Shown: piece after piece, positions 13,630 to 22,617 of the stretch
How the letters are laid out: every line of letters starts with the position of its first letter
Position numbering within the stretch: the stretch's first letter is position 1
Assembly: GCA_002281875.1 (NCBI GenBank)
Contig: NCHN01000009.1
Span: 1-64,000 of the forward strand
Reading direction: 5' to 3'
DNA length: 64,000 nucleotides
Source of the DNA: Sphingobacteriia bacterium 24-36-13
Lineage (GTDB): Bacteria > Bacteroidota > Bacteroidia > Chitinophagales > Chitinophagaceae
Translations under genes and position numbers: made by a program
The notes under the pieces: generated by a model
The model's input: only the letters and a program-made list of their open reading frames with translations
What the model was told of the DNA's origin: nothing
Database searches by the model: none

Positions 13630-16242
13630 CTATTTCAGCAAAGCCTTGATATCATTCAGTTTCATCAATGCTTCTACCGGCGTTAGTTGATTAATATCAA
13701 TCGCATTCAGTTTGGCTCGTATGCTTTCGAAGGTTTCGGTATGCGCATCAAATATGCTCAACTGTACTTTAGGAACAGATGCATTTTGCACAGCCTCTTT
13801 AACCATATTGTTACCTGCTTCTTCTCTCACGTGTTCCTTTTCTAACTGCTCCATGATTGCAGTAGCTCTGTTAATTAATGCAGTAGGCATGCCCGCCATT
13901 TTTGCTACCTGTATACCAAAACTATGCGTGCTGCCACCTGTGGCCATTTTGCGCAAGAAAATAATTTTATTGTTCAACTCTTTGTGCGTGATATGGTAAT
14001 TTTTTACACGCGGTAAATGTTCTTCTAATTCATTCAACTCATGGTAATGCGTAGCAAACAAAGTCTTTGGCGCAAAAGGGCTATTGTGTATATATTCCAC
14101 CATGCTCCATGCAATCGATATACCATCATAGGTAGCTGTTCCTCTTCCAATTTCATCCAATAAAATCAACGAGCGCTCACTCATATTATTAATGATGCTG
14201 GCCGTTTCATTCATTTCTACCATGAATGTAGATTCACCTCCACTTAAATTATCTGAAGCACCTACTCGGGTAAATATTTTATCGGTTAGGGGGATCATCG
14301 CCGCCGCTGCGGGTACAAAAGATCCCATATGGGCCATCAAAGTAATGATGGCAGTTTGGCGAAGAAGCGCACTCTTACCACTCATATTCGGCCCCGTTAA
14401 AATGATGATTTGCTGATCGGTTTTATTGAGTTCAATATCATTCGATACATATTGCTCATCCAATTCCAGCTTGCGTTCTATCACAGGGTGGCGTCCTTCC
14501 TTTATCTGCAATTCCAATCCCTCATGTATCACTGGTTTTTGGTATTGGTATTGCAAAGCATTCTCAGCAAAACAAATAATGCAATCCAGTGTGGCAAGTA
14601 TATTTCCGTTTACTTGAATAGAAGCGATATAGGTTTGTAAATCAGTAATCAGTTGATTGTACAAGTCTTGCTCAATCGCTAAGATCTTGTCTTCGGCTCC
14701 AATAATTTTTTCTTCGTATTCTTTTAATTCAGGAGTGATGTATCGCTCCGCATTGGTCAAAGTTTGCTTGCGAATCCAATCGGCTGGCACTTTGTTTTTG
14801 TGTGAATTGGTTACTTCTAAATAATAGCCAAATACATTGTTGAAACTGATTTTGAGCGAGTTGATGCCTGTTCTTTCTGCTTCTCTTTCTTGGATGTTGA
14901 CCAAGAATTCTTTTCCTCCGTTGGCAATATTTCTTAACTGATCTAATTCTTCGTTTACGCCTGCTGCTATTACTCCGCCTTTGTTAATGAGCACAGCAGG
15001 GTTTTCTTGTATCTCTTTGTTGATGCGGGTTTGCATGGCTTCACAAGCATCCAACTGATTCGATAATTTGCCCAGCCATTGGTTGGGGCTTTGGTTCAAT
15101 AGGGCTTTTACAATGGCCGTCTGCTCTAATCCCCTGGCCAATTGTACGACTTCTCTTGGCCCAATTTTTCTTAAGGCAATTTTACTTACCAATCTTTCAA
15201 TGTCGCCGCATGCTTTAATGGCTGCGGCTAATTGTTGTCTGAGTTCAGTTTGTACAATACTGAATTCAACGGCTTCTAGGCGTTCTACAATGGCTTGTTT
15301 GTTCTTTAGTGGAAATACTAACCATCTTTTCAAAAGTCTTGCACCCATGGCACTCACGGTATTGTCGATTACTTGCAATAAAGAAGTATGGCCTTCCGAT
15401 TGCATCGGCAACAATTCTAAATTGCGAATCGTGAATCGATCCATCCACAAAAACTGATCGCGCTCAATGCGTTGTATTTGTGTGATATGTTGCAGGTTCG
15501 GATGTTCGGTGTCTTTTAAATAATGCAAGATGGCACTGGCCGCTATAATGGCTGCTGGCATGGCTTCTATCCCAAATCCCTTTAGGGAATGGGTATTGAA
15601 TTGCTTTACTAAATTTTCTCTGGCAAATCCCTCTTCAAATATCCATCGCTCCATGGTATAGGTATAAAACCTGGTGCCATATTGCTCTTTAAATTTCTTG
15701 AGGTAACTGCGTTCAAAAATGATTTCTGCAGGTTGCATACTCTGCAACAATTTGTCAATGTATTCTTCATTGCCTTCTGCTGCAAAAAATTCTCCAGTTG
15801 AAATATCTAATAAAGCGATGCCCGTATTTTGTTCGGTATAATGTACTGCTGCTAAAAAATTATTGCTCTTGTTCTCTAGTAATTTATCGCTGGTGGCAAT
15901 CCCCGGTGTAACCATTTCGGTGACGCCTCTTTTTACAATCCCCTTCACCATTTTCGGGTCTTCTAATTGATCGCAGATGGCTACTCGGTGGCCTGCTTTT
16001 ACCAACTTGTGTAAATAGGTTTCTAAGGAATGATGTGGAAATCCTGCGAGCTCGCTGGAAGCCGCTGCTCCATTGTTTCTTTTGGTAAGGGTAATGCCCA
16101 ATACACGAGACGCAATAATCGCGTCTTCTCCAAATGTTTCATAAAAATCCCCCACCCTAAATAACAAAACAGCATCGGGATATTTTTGCTTAATAGCCCG
16201 ATGCTGCTGCATCAATGGGGTATCGTTGCCAGATTTTGCCAT
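13630..16242 (-). CDS. mutS: DNA mismatch repair protein MutS
   Basis: An 870-residue mismatch-recognition ATPase, normal length for MutS1. The N-terminal mismatch-binding domain carries the Phe-x-Glu wedge as Phe33-Tyr34-Glu35 in RVGDFYETF. Connector, lever and clamp domains fill the middle. The ATPase has Walker A GPNMSGKS near residue 617, the SGGESTFMVEM signature, and Walker B LILLDEIGRGT, with the composite-site THYHEL following. The C-terminal tail contains the usual dimerisation region. A TATATTTG box ends 5 bases before the ATG. It converges with the upstream dehydrogenase gene, the two stops being 3 bases apart, and no mutL is present here. No truncation or frameshift is seen. Confidence 0.98.
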   Translation of the reverse strand: MAKSGNDTPLMQQHRAIKQKYPDAVLLFRVGDFYETFGEDAIIASRVLGITLTKRNNGAAASSELAGFPHHSLETYLHKLVKAGHRVAICDQLEDPKMVKGIVKRGVTEMVTPGIATSDKLLENKSNNFLAAVHYTEQNTGIALLDISTGEFFAAEGNEEYIDKLLQSMQPAEIIFERSYLKKFKEQYGTRFYTYTMERWIFEEGFARENLVKQFNTHSLKGFGIEAMPAAIIAASAILHYLKDTEHPNLQHITQIQRIERDQFLWMDRFTIRNLELLPMQSEGHTSLLQVIDNTVSAMGARLLKRWLVFPLKNKQAIVERLEAVEFSIVQTELRQQLAAAIKACGDIERLVSKIALRKIGPREVVQLARGLEQTAIVKALLNQSPNQWLGKLSNQLDACEAMQTRINKEIQENPAVLINKGGVIAAGVNEELDQLRNIANGGKEFLVNIQEREAERTGINSLKISFNNVFGYYLEVTNSHKNKVPADWIRKQTLTNAERYITPELKEYEEKIIGAEDKILAIEQDLYNQLITDLQTYIASIQVNGNILATLDCIICFAENALQYQYQKPVIHEGLELQIKEGRHPVIERKLELDEQYVSNDIELNKTDQQIIILTGPNMSGKSALLRQTAIITLMAHMGSFVPAAAAMIPLTDKIFTRVGASDNLSGGESTFMVEMNETASIINNMSERSLILLDEIGRGTATYDGISIAWSMVEYIHNSPFAPKTLFATHYHELNELEEHLPRVKNYHITHKELNNKIIFLRKMATGGSTHSFGIQVAKMAGMPTALINRATAIMEQLEKEHVREEAGNNMVKEAVQNASVPKVQLSIFDAHTETFESIRAKLNAIDINQLTPVEALMKLNDIKALLK

Positions 16243-16247
16243 GGCAA

Positions 16248-16255
16248 CAAATATA
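16248..16255 (-). promoter_or_regulatory. -7 box TATATTTG for mutS
   Basis: A perfect TAnnTTTG on the minus strand five bases before the mutS start codon, implying a leaderless-type transcript, as for hscB. Confidence 0.6.
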
Positions 16256-16281
16256 ATGATACCCGTAGTATATTTTTTGCC

Positions 16282-17874
16282 CTATCTTCTCACAGCTGGT
16301 CTTGCTGCTGGCAATGGTTTTCTTGGAAGCTTGGCATCACGCTGTGCAGTGTGGTACACAAAACTCGCCACAATGGTAGCCATTTGTTTTAAATCGTCTG
16401 CTATTAAATGGTCGTACACATCCATATTGCTGTGGTGGGTGCGGGTATTGTATTCAATAGGGTCTTGAATAAATTGAAACCCTGGTAATCCCACCCCATC
16501 AAATGATTGGTGATCGGTTCCGCCGGTATTGTTAATGGTTACCGCATGGGCTCCTAAATCTTTGAATGGCATTAACCATGCTTTGAAAATATTTCTACAA
16601 GCTTCGTTGCCTTGTAAATAAATACCCCTGATTTTTCCAGTACCATTATCAATATTAAAATAGCCAGAAAGTTTTTCATGCTCAGGCAATAATTTCATAT
16701 CTGCTGGATCGGCAAATGTCTTTTTTACATAACCTCTAGAACCCCAAAGGCCTTGTTCTTCTGCGCTCCATAATCCAATACGGATGGTGCGCTTAGTAGA
16801 AATATTCAAGGCTTTTAAAATGCGCATTACTTCCATCATCACTGCTGAACCAGATGCATTATCAGTGGCACCAGTTCCTGCCTGCCATGAATCTAAGTGT
16901 GCACCGATCATCACGATTTCATTTTTCAATACAGGGTCTGTTCCTGGTATTTCTCCAATCACATTATAGCCTTGTAAATCTTTGGTGTGAAACTTGGTTT
17001 TCACATCCACATCTAATTTTACTGGAGTGCCTGTTTTAGCAATACGTAAAATGCTGTTGAAGTCTTCTATGCCTACCGCAATGTCTAAAAAGTTTTCTGG
17101 ATCCGTTCCTTTGTAAGCTCCACCACCTTGCGCAAACACAGTTCCATCATGGCTTCTAGGGCCTCCGCTGCTCAATAAGGCAACAGCGCCTTCTGCCTTT
17201 GCCATGTTTTTTAAGATGGCCATCATGCGGGCTGCTCCGCCGCCGCGTTGTTGCATCATGGCTTGCATTTGTCTGCGTTGTGCAGCAGTATCTACTGGTC
17301 TTGGAGGAGCCATGGTAGCGGCTTCCATTTTAGCCAATTCTTCATCGGTATACCTTACGGCATCTGCTTTAAATGATTGCTTATACGTAACCAATTGATC
17401 CATCATGATTACTTTGCCTTTTAACTGGCCACTGTATTTCATCAAGTCTGCACTGTCTTTAGCACTGATTACCAATACTTCTGCTGATTGCATTTTTTTA
17501 TTGCCTGCTGTCCATGTTTTTGGATAAATCATGATGGGCCTGTAATAAGGCGCTGTCATGGCCATATATGATTTCTCTAGTTCCCATCCTTTTCCAAATT
17601 CACCCCATGCGTCTAATTCCGCTTTTTCTACTCCGAATGATTTTAAAGTATTGATGGCATAATTGGCTGCTCTGCTGTAACCCGGCGAATTGGCCAATCT
17701 AGGGCCACTCATATCTGTCAGGTTAAATACGATATCCATTACTTTGGAATTTTCTAATCCTTCTTTACGGATTCGGTTAATGACTGCTTGGTCTACCGGC
17801 TCGGTGCTTTGTGCAAAAGCCATAATAGGGCTGGCTATGGCTAATAGCAAGGAATGCTGAACAAATTTTCTCAT
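16282..17874 (-). CDS. exported M28-family zinc metallopeptidase
   Basis: A 530-residue aminopeptidase or carboxypeptidase Q-like enzyme for periplasmic or extracellular peptide breakdown. It has a signal peptide (residues 1-21, ending MAFAQ), a protease-associated insert (about 130-290) with a Met/Gln/Gly/Ala-rich stretch at about 205-220, and an M28 catalytic domain. The zinc ligands and catalytic residues are visible: His326 (GAHLDS), Asp338 (ATDNASG), Glu372/Glu373 (WSAEEQG), Asp409 (NIDNG) and His455 (GTDHQSF). The C-terminus is basic and proline-rich (PRKPLPAARPAVRR). It lies just upstream of mutS on the same strand (39 bp gap). Substrate not predictable. Confidence 0.93.
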   Translation of the reverse strand: MRKFVQHSLLLAIASPIMAFAQSTEPVDQAVINRIRKEGLENSKVMDIVFNLTDMSGPRLANSPGYSRAANYAINTLKSFGVEKAELDAWGEFGKGWELEKSYMAMTAPYYRPIMIYPKTWTAGNKKMQSAEVLVISAKDSADLMKYSGQLKGKVIMMDQLVTYKQSFKADAVRYTDEELAKMEAATMAPPRPVDTAAQRRQMQAMMQQRGGGAARMMAILKNMAKAEGAVALLSSGGPRSHDGTVFAQGGGAYKGTDPENFLDIAVGIEDFNSILRIAKTGTPVKLDVDVKTKFHTKDLQGYNVIGEIPGTDPVLKNEIVMIGAHLDSWQAGTGATDNASGSAVMMEVMRILKALNISTKRTIRIGLWSAEEQGLWGSRGYVKKTFADPADMKLLPEHEKLSGYFNIDNGTGKIRGIYLQGNEACRNIFKAWLMPFKDLGAHAVTINNTGGTDHQSFDGVGLPGFQFIQDPIEYNTRTHHSNMDVYDHLIADDLKQMATIVASFVYHTAQRDAKLPRKPLPAARPAVRR

Positions 17875-17976
17875 ATCTGTTTGTTTGTATTTGTGAAATT
17901 GGTTTGTTTAAAAAGAGCATGTTAATGTAGTTTTTTTCTAGAACAAACTGCCAAAGATTATTTGAATGGATGGGTT

Positions 17977-17984
17977 TACCTTTG
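17977..17984 (+). promoter_or_regulatory. -7 box TACCTTTG for the RNA methyltransferase gene
   Basis: A perfect TAnnTTTG four bases before the ATG at 17989. It lies inside the longer reading frame that begins at 17962, so it also decides the start codon. Confidence 0.65.
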
Positions 17985-17988
17985 CCTC

Positions 17989-18555
17989 ATGCGCAAATGG
18001 TCGATGCAAGAATTGGGCAGAAAATCGATTGCCGATTTTAAGGAAGCCCCTAAAACGCCCTTGGTGGTGGTATTAGACAATATCCGAAGCATGCACAATG
18101 TGGGTTCGGTATTTAGAACTGCCGATTCTTTTTTGGTGGAGAAAATGTACCTATGTGGGTACACCCCGCAACCGCCGCATAGAGATATTAATAAGACTGC
18201 TTTGGGTGCTACAGAAACCGTTGCTTGGGAGTACGCCGCTAGCACTGTGGAAGCTGTGCAAACATTACAAGCGCAGGGGTTCAAAGTATATGCAGTAGAA
18301 CAAGCAGAGGGGGCTATTTATTTAGACCAGTTTGATCCAACCGCTTTAACCGATGCTTCTGACGTTGCTCATTCGGGTGCTCCCAAATTAGCCATTGTGA
18401 TGGGCAATGAAGTAGAAGGAGTAGCCGATGAAGTGCTGGACATTTGTGATGGTTGTATTGAAATTCCACAACTGGGTTCTAAACATTCCTTAAACATTTC
18501 GGTGGCTGCGGGCATTATTATATGGGCTATTACCGAACGCACTGTTTTAAAATAA
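17989..18555 (+). CDS. SpoU/TrmH-family RNA 2'-O-methyltransferase
   Basis: A 188-residue SPOUT-fold enzyme transferring methyl from SAM to a ribose 2'-OH in tRNA or rRNA. The three family motifs are present: VVLDNIRSMHNVGSVFRTAD (motif 1, with the Asn/Arg pair), LAIVMGNEVEGVADE (motif 2), and IEIPQLGSKHSLNISVAAGI (motif 3 at the trefoil knot). There is no N-terminal substrate-binding extension, so it is of the short TrmH-like type. The target nucleoside cannot be told from sequence. I use the ATG at 17989 because the -7 box lies just before it. The next gene begins 6 bp after the stop and is probably co-transcribed. Confidence 0.9.
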   Translation: MRKWSMQELGRKSIADFKEAPKTPLVVVLDNIRSMHNVGSVFRTADSFLVEKMYLCGYTPQPPHRDINKTALGATETVAWEYAASTVEAVQTLQAQGFKVYAVEQAEGAIYLDQFDPTALTDASDVAHSGAPKLAIVMGNEVEGVADEVLDICDGCIEIPQLGSKHSLNISVAAGIIIWAITERTVLK

Positions 18556-18561
18556 TTTAAT

Positions 18562-19482
18562 TTGACTACTGTTTCAAAATACCTGAGTCTAGTAAAATTT
18601 TCGCATACCATTTTCGCCATGCCCTTTGCTTTTATCGGGTTCTTTTTGGCGATTCCTTATGCCAGTGTTTCGGGTAATAATTTATTAGACGTACAAGGCA
18701 CAATGTCCAATTTATTGTCTCCTATAATTTTGCAGAAAGGCTTACTGGTATTGGTTTGTATGGTTACGGCTCGAAATGCGGCAATGGCGTTTAATCGCTA
18801 TTTAGATCGTCATTTTGATGCGCTCAATCCGCGCACTGCCATCCGTGAAATTCCTGCAGGCATTTTATCGGCGGAGTCTGCTTTGCGTTTTGTAATTGGC
18901 AATAGCATTGTTTTTATATTGGCCACTTGGTTCATTAATCCACTTTGTTTTTATCTCTCTTTTGTGGCTTTGTTTGTGGTGTTGTTTTATAGTTTTACCA
19001 AGCGTTTCACGGCTTTATGTCATTTGGTTTTAGGGGTGGGATTATCACTGGCCCCAATCGGGGCTTACTTAGCTGTTACGGGCAGTTTCGCGGTCTTGCC
19101 TTTGTTGTTTTCTTTTGCTGTTATTTTTTGGGTAAGTGGTTTTGATATTATTTATGCTTTGCAAGATGTAGAGTTTGATCAATCACATCAATTGAATTCT
19201 ATTCCGGCTGCCTTGGGTAAAGAGCGGGCGCTGTGGGTAGCGCGTTCATTGCATATTTGCAGTGCTGCTTGTGTTACGATTGCTGGGATCTATGGTGGTT
19301 TTCATTGGTTGTATTTTATGGGGTATGGGGTTTTTGTGGGCATGCTCATTAATCAACATCGTTTAGTGAAACCCAATGATTTGAGTAAAGTGAACCTGGC
19401 TTTCATGACGAGTAATGGTATAGCGTCTGTGGTATTTGCTATTTTTGTGATCGCGGCTTTATTTGTTCAGTACGGCTGGTGA
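18562..19482 (+). CDS. UbiA-family prenyltransferase (MqnP/4-hydroxybenzoate type)
   Basis: A 306-residue integral-membrane prenyltransferase with about eight or nine hydrophobic helices. The first aspartate motif is NRYLDRHFD (Asn78, Arg79, Asp82, Asp86) followed by NPRTAIREIPAG, and the second is in YALQDVEFDQ. This version is typical of the 'UbiA-other' group that includes MqnP of the futalosine menaquinone pathway; 4-hydroxybenzoate prenylation would imply ubiquinone, unusual in Bacteroidota. The start is TTG, 7 bases after the methyltransferase stop, and matches the usual N-terminus (KYLSLVKFSHTIFAMPFA). Translation is probably coupled to the preceding gene. Family certain, pathway inferred. 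Confidence 0.87.
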   Translation: MTTVSKYLSLVKFSHTIFAMPFAFIGFFLAIPYASVSGNNLLDVQGTMSNLLSPIILQKGLLVLVCMVTARNAAMAFNRYLDRHFDALNPRTAIREIPAGILSAESALRFVIGNSIVFILATWFINPLCFYLSFVALFVVLFYSFTKRFTALCHLVLGVGLSLAPIGAYLAVTGSFAVLPLLFSFAVIFWVSGFDIIYALQDVEFDQSHQLNSIPAALGKERALWVARSLHICSAACVTIAGIYGGFHWLYFMGYGVFVGMLINQHRLVKPNDLSKVNLAFMTSNGIASVVFAIFVIAALFVQYGW

Positions 19483-19518
19483 GTGCGGCGGGTATAATCC
19501 CTCCAATAACTAAAAATT

Positions 19519-19929
19519 ATGGCTAGAATTATTTGTATTGATTACGGTGGTAAACGCACAGGCTTGGCAGTAACCGATCCAATGCAAATTATTGCTACTG
19601 CATTAACCACCATTCCTTCCAAAGAATTGATTCCTTTTTTGAAAAATTATATGGTTACTGAACCCGTTGAATTAATCTTAATAGGAGAGCCCCTTAATTT
19701 AGATGATAGCCCTACGCATGGTACCCCCTTGGTGAAGAAAGCCATTCAAGATTTAACAAAAGCTTTTCCCACGATTCCTATTCAAACCGTTGATGAACGT
19801 TACAGTTCTAAACTGGCGGTTCGAGCCATGGTAGATATGGGCATGAAGAAAAAAGACCGACGCGAAAAAGGGAATATTGACCAGATTGCGGCTACTATGT
19901 TATTGCAAGAGTTCTTGCAAAACCGTTAA
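19519..19929 (+). CDS. ruvX: RuvX/YqgF-family RNase H-like nuclease
   Basis: A 136-residue RNase H-fold protein, the YqgF family, described as a putative Holliday junction resolvase and linked to 16S rRNA 5'-end processing. It shows CIDYGGKRTGLAVTDP with the first catalytic Asp, then the ILIGEPLNLD strand, PIQTVDERYSSKLA with Asp-Glu, and a C-terminal DQIAATMLLQEFL with the final Asp. Length and motif order are standard. It lies 36 bp after the prenyltransferase gene and is followed by def. Confidence 0.93.
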   Translation: MARIICIDYGGKRTGLAVTDPMQIIATALTTIPSKELIPFLKNYMVTEPVELILIGEPLNLDDSPTHGTPLVKKAIQDLTKAFPTIPIQTVDERYSSKLAVRAMVDMGMKKKDRREKGNIDQIAATMLLQEFLQNR

Positions 19930-19957
19930 CTGGCTTTGCGGGTTCGCCGTTTCGGGG

Positions 19958-19965
19958 TACTTTTG
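19958..19965 (+). promoter_or_regulatory. -7 box TACTTTTG for def
   Basis: A perfect TAnnTTTG 22 bases before the def ATG, giving a conventional short leader. It indicates that def and its downstream gene can be transcribed independently of ruvX. Confidence 0.6.
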
Positions 19966-19987
19966 CCCCCATTATAATTAAAATAGC

Positions 19988-20566
19988 ATGATTCTTCCTA
20001 TTGTAGCGTATGGTGCACCTGTGTTAAGAAAGATAGCACAACCCATTACCAATGAATATCCTGGGCTTACTAAACTAATTGAAGACATGTGGGAAACCAT
20101 GTATTCCAGCAATGGGGTAGGTTTGGCTGCACCGCAGATTAACCGTGATATTCGATTGTTTGTAGTAGACTCCGAGCAAATTTTTGAAAACTTAGAAGAA
20201 GATGAGCAGGGCAAATACAATGATGCGCCCGGTATTAAGAAAGTATTCATAAATGCACAAGTTGAAGCTATTCATGGTGAAGAGTGGGCTTACAATGAAG
20301 GTTGCTTAAGCATTCCTAAAATTCGCGAAGACATTATGCGTGGGGAAGCCGTTACCATGACTTATTACGACGAAAATTTTAAACAGTTTCGTTCTACTTT
20401 TTCTGGTATTACTGCTCGTGTTATTTTACACGAATACGATCATATTGAAGGAAAATTATTCATTGATTATTTAAAGCCTTTGCGTAAGAAAATGTTGCAG
20501 GGTAAACTCAATGATATCAGCAAGGGCAAAATCAAAGTAGATTATAAAATGAGTTTTGCCAAATGA
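19988..20566 (+). CDS. def: peptide deformylase
   Basis: A 192-residue metallo-enzyme that removes the formyl group from nascent protein N-termini at the ribosome. All three family motifs are intact: GVGLAAPQ (43-50), EGCLS with metal ligand Cys106, and HEYDH with His148, catalytic Glu149 and His152. The insertion at about 65-85 (ENLEEDEQGKYNDAPG) is longer than in E. coli, as in other Bacteroidota. The stop overlaps the next gene's start (ATGA at 20563), coupling the two. Confidence 0.97.
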   Translation: MILPIVAYGAPVLRKIAQPITNEYPGLTKLIEDMWETMYSSNGVGLAAPQINRDIRLFVVDSEQIFENLEEDEQGKYNDAPGIKKVFINAQVEAIHGEEWAYNEGCLSIPKIREDIMRGEAVTMTYYDENFKQFRSTFSGITARVILHEYDHIEGKLFIDYLKPLRKKMLQGKLNDISKGKIKVDYKMSFAK

Positions 20567-21513
20567 GGCGTTCACTCGTTGTAAGCTTTTTGATGCTGCT
20601 TGGCATCCTTTCCACTTCTATACAGTTATTGGCGCAAGACAGTACCTTAATCATCGATGAAAAACGTTTCACTTTATCGGAAGTAGTGGTTAGAAATAAC
20701 TTAGATTACAGAATGCTCTTAGAGCAAATTAAGGAAGACACTACTTTTTACAAAGCCTTCAAGAACTTACGCATACTGGGTTTCAGCTCTTATAACGATA
20801 TTCAAATGAAAGACAAGAAGGGTACTGTAGTTGCTTCTTTGTCTAGTAAAACGCGTCAAAACAGAACCAATGGTTGCAGAACCATGGATATATTAGAAGA
20901 AAGGGTGACTGGCGATTTTTACGATCGTTCTGGGGATTATAATTATATGACTCCTGAACTCTATGCCAGCCTGTTTTTTACCAAGGGAACCATTTGTGGG
21001 GAAACCAATATTGTTGCGGGCAAGAAGCGTTCAGTGGCGGGTAAAAAAGGAATGGAGAAGCACAAAGAACAATTGAAAATGTTGTTCTTTAATCCGGGTA
21101 AAAAAATAGGAGGTATCCCTTTCATAGGAGACAAGCTTGACCTCTATGATGAAACAGCGCATAAATACTACGATTATCGCTTAGATATTGAAGAATACAA
21201 GGGTGAACTCTGTTATGTATTTTCTATCATGCCCAAAGCCGATTTAGGGTTTATTAAAAATGATCGCATTGTGGTTGACCAAATGGTTACTTGGTTTAAC
21301 ATGAAAACCATGTCGGTATTGGCTCGCAATTATGCGTTAAGCTATAAGGCTGGCGTGTACGATTTTGATGTGAGTATGGATGTAGAAATGACCAATTTGG
21401 GCAACAATTTAATCGTTCCAAAAACACTTCGCTACAAAGGCAATTGGGACGTCATCTTTAAGAAGCGCGAGCGGGCTATATTTACGGCTACGCTGTTTGA
21501 TTTTAAGCAATAA
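20563..21513 (+). CDS. exported protein of unknown function, 316 aa
   Basis: It has a clear signal peptide (hydrophobic core about residues 6-24, ending LLAQ). The mature protein is mixed alpha/beta, with a KRFTLSEVVVRNNLDYRMLL segment after the signal, a dicysteine region (NGCRTMDIL and GTICGE), and a beta-rich C-terminal half ending KTLRYKGNWDVIFKKRERA. This resembles the lipid-or-membrane-associated beta proteins often found behind housekeeping genes in Bacteroidota, but I cannot name a family. It overlaps the def stop by 4 bases. A hairpin with T-rich tails follows at 21518-21537. Confidence 0.75.
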   Translation: MRRSLVVSFLMLLGILSTSIQLLAQDSTLIIDEKRFTLSEVVVRNNLDYRMLLEQIKEDTTFYKAFKNLRILGFSSYNDIQMKDKKGTVVASLSSKTRQNRTNGCRTMDILEERVTGDFYDRSGDYNYMTPELYASLFFTKGTICGETNIVAGKKRSVAGKKGMEKHKEQLKMLFFNPGKKIGGIPFIGDKLDLYDETAHKYYDYRLDIEEYKGELCYVFSIMPKADLGFIKNDRIVVDQMVTWFNMKTMSVLARNYALSYKAGVYDFDVSMDVEMTNLGNNLIVPKTLRYKGNWDVIFKKRERAIFTATLFDFKQ

Positions 21514-21517
21514 AAAA

Positions 21518-21537
21518 GAAGCACCGTTAGGTGCTTC
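21518..21537. terminator. shared terminator between convergent genes
   Basis: GAAGCACC (21518-21525) and GGTGCTTC (21530-21537) form a perfect 8-bp stem with a 4-base loop. The minus strand runs into six T, so it is strongest for the lipoprotein gene at 21570-22229; it also closes the def-linked gene. Confidence 0.8.
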
Positions 21538-21569
21538 TAGTTAAGGCAAGGATTAAATTTTTGAAAGTC

Positions 21570-22229
21570 TTATAAACCCAACTTTCTGCCTTGTAGGGTA
21601 CGGGTTTTCTTGTCACTCTTAGTAACATCGGTTAATTTAACCACCAACTTTACATCTGCTACGCTGCCATTGGTTACACCGGCAGATGCTCTGTAAATAT
21701 TTTTATCATATGGAATTTCTACGGTTCCATTGTCCCAGTTGTTTCCAGCTACCACAAATTTGTCTTCACCTTCGGCTGGTACAAAATAAAAGGAGTTACC
21801 GTTTTCAAAACTTACTCTTAAGCCATTCAAATCGGCTGATTCAACAATGCCAGGAGTGTATGCGGGAATAATGATTTCATTAATCAATTTGCCATTGATG
21901 AATCGTACGCTGCCTGAAGCCACTTCTGCTTTAGCGCTGTCGAGTGCCCTGGTCAAAATCAATTTCTGGTCAATATAAAATTGTACTCTTTTCACATCTA
22001 CATTATAAGCCATCAGCTTCATTTGTAATTCGCGTGAAAATGCTACATATTGACTTTTGTCGATTGATGAGGAATTGCTTAGCGGCGAATATGAATTGTT
22101 AGCAGCAGGATTATTTTGAGGGGTACTGCTTTTTAAGTAGCCCTTAGAACTACTGCTGCTTTTGCCGCCTGAACAGCTGGTAAGTAAACTTACCCCGATT
22201 AAAACAATGCCTGTTAATAAACGAGACAT
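21570..22229 (-). CDS. lipoprotein of unknown function, 219 aa
   Basis: It begins MSRLLTGIVLIGVSLLTSCSGG, a lipobox with the acylated Cys at about residue 19, then a Ser/Lys/Asn-rich linker to about 65. The rest is a beta-rich domain that contains QFYIDQKLILTRALDS and a NSFYFVPAEGEDKFVV segment. The longer frame reaches 22286, but that adds an unlikely leader before the lipoprotein signal, so I start at 22229. No family recognised. A T-rich stretch lies just upstream of the start. Confidence 0.75.
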   Translation of the reverse strand: MSRLLTGIVLIGVSLLTSCSGGKSSSSSKGYLKSSTPQNNPAANNSYSPLSNSSSIDKSQYVAFSRELQMKLMAYNVDVKRVQFYIDQKLILTRALDSAKAEVASGSVRFINGKLINEIIIPAYTPGIVESADLNGLRVSFENGNSFYFVPAEGEDKFVVAGNNWDNGTVEIPYDKNIYRASAGVTNGSVADVKLVVKLTDVTKSDKKTRTLQGRKLGL

Positions 22230-22617
22230 ATCTTTTTTTTTAGTTTTTATAATAAAATGGCAACTATGTACGTTGTTATACCACAAGTTCTAGCTTTTTT
22301 TCAATAAAAAGGCTTCCTAATTATTTGTCTATTTCCTAAAAAATTGGTCTAAACCTTCAATTTTATATTTAGTTAACATATCATAATTAAATGTTAATCA
22401 AGGCATTATATTAAGCTATTTTTAATTTTATTGGAAGCCTTTTGAGGCTTTTTTCATTTAAGGGAGTTTGCCAAAAATCACCACCAGTTGGTATGGGTTT
22501 AGGTGTTGATTTGTAAGTATTCCGTCAAAAAACATAACAATTCCGTAATAGCCGAATCAGGTTTAAGGGGGAGGTTTTTTATTTTAGGAGGATTCAATCC
22601 ACCTAAATAATAGAATC
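22230..22617. other. 388-bp intergenic region with a long-range inverted repeat
   Basis: AAAAGGCTTCC at 22307-22317 is the exact reverse complement of GGAAGCCTTTT at 22433-22443. The right arm also forms a local terminator, AAGCC-TTTTGA-GGCTT followed by T. The interior is about 115 bp and AT-rich. With no plus-strand gene to terminate, the arrangement could close a small plus-strand RNA of about 150 nt. The remaining stretch (22460-22617) holds the promoter region of the HTH gene; I see no clear boxes. Confidence 0.4.
22434..22453 (+). terminator. plus-strand intrinsic terminator without an upstream gene
   Basis: The stem AAGCC/GGCTT with loop TTTTGA runs into six T at its 3' side. No protein gene reads into it from the left on the plus strand, since the neighbour at 21570-22229 is on the minus strand. 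Confidence 0.6.

Noticed and set aside
16248..16255. -33 TTTG partner boxes for the listed -7 boxes
   Set aside because: I could not find consistently placed TTTG boxes 19-21 bases further upstream, so only the -7 boxes are reported.
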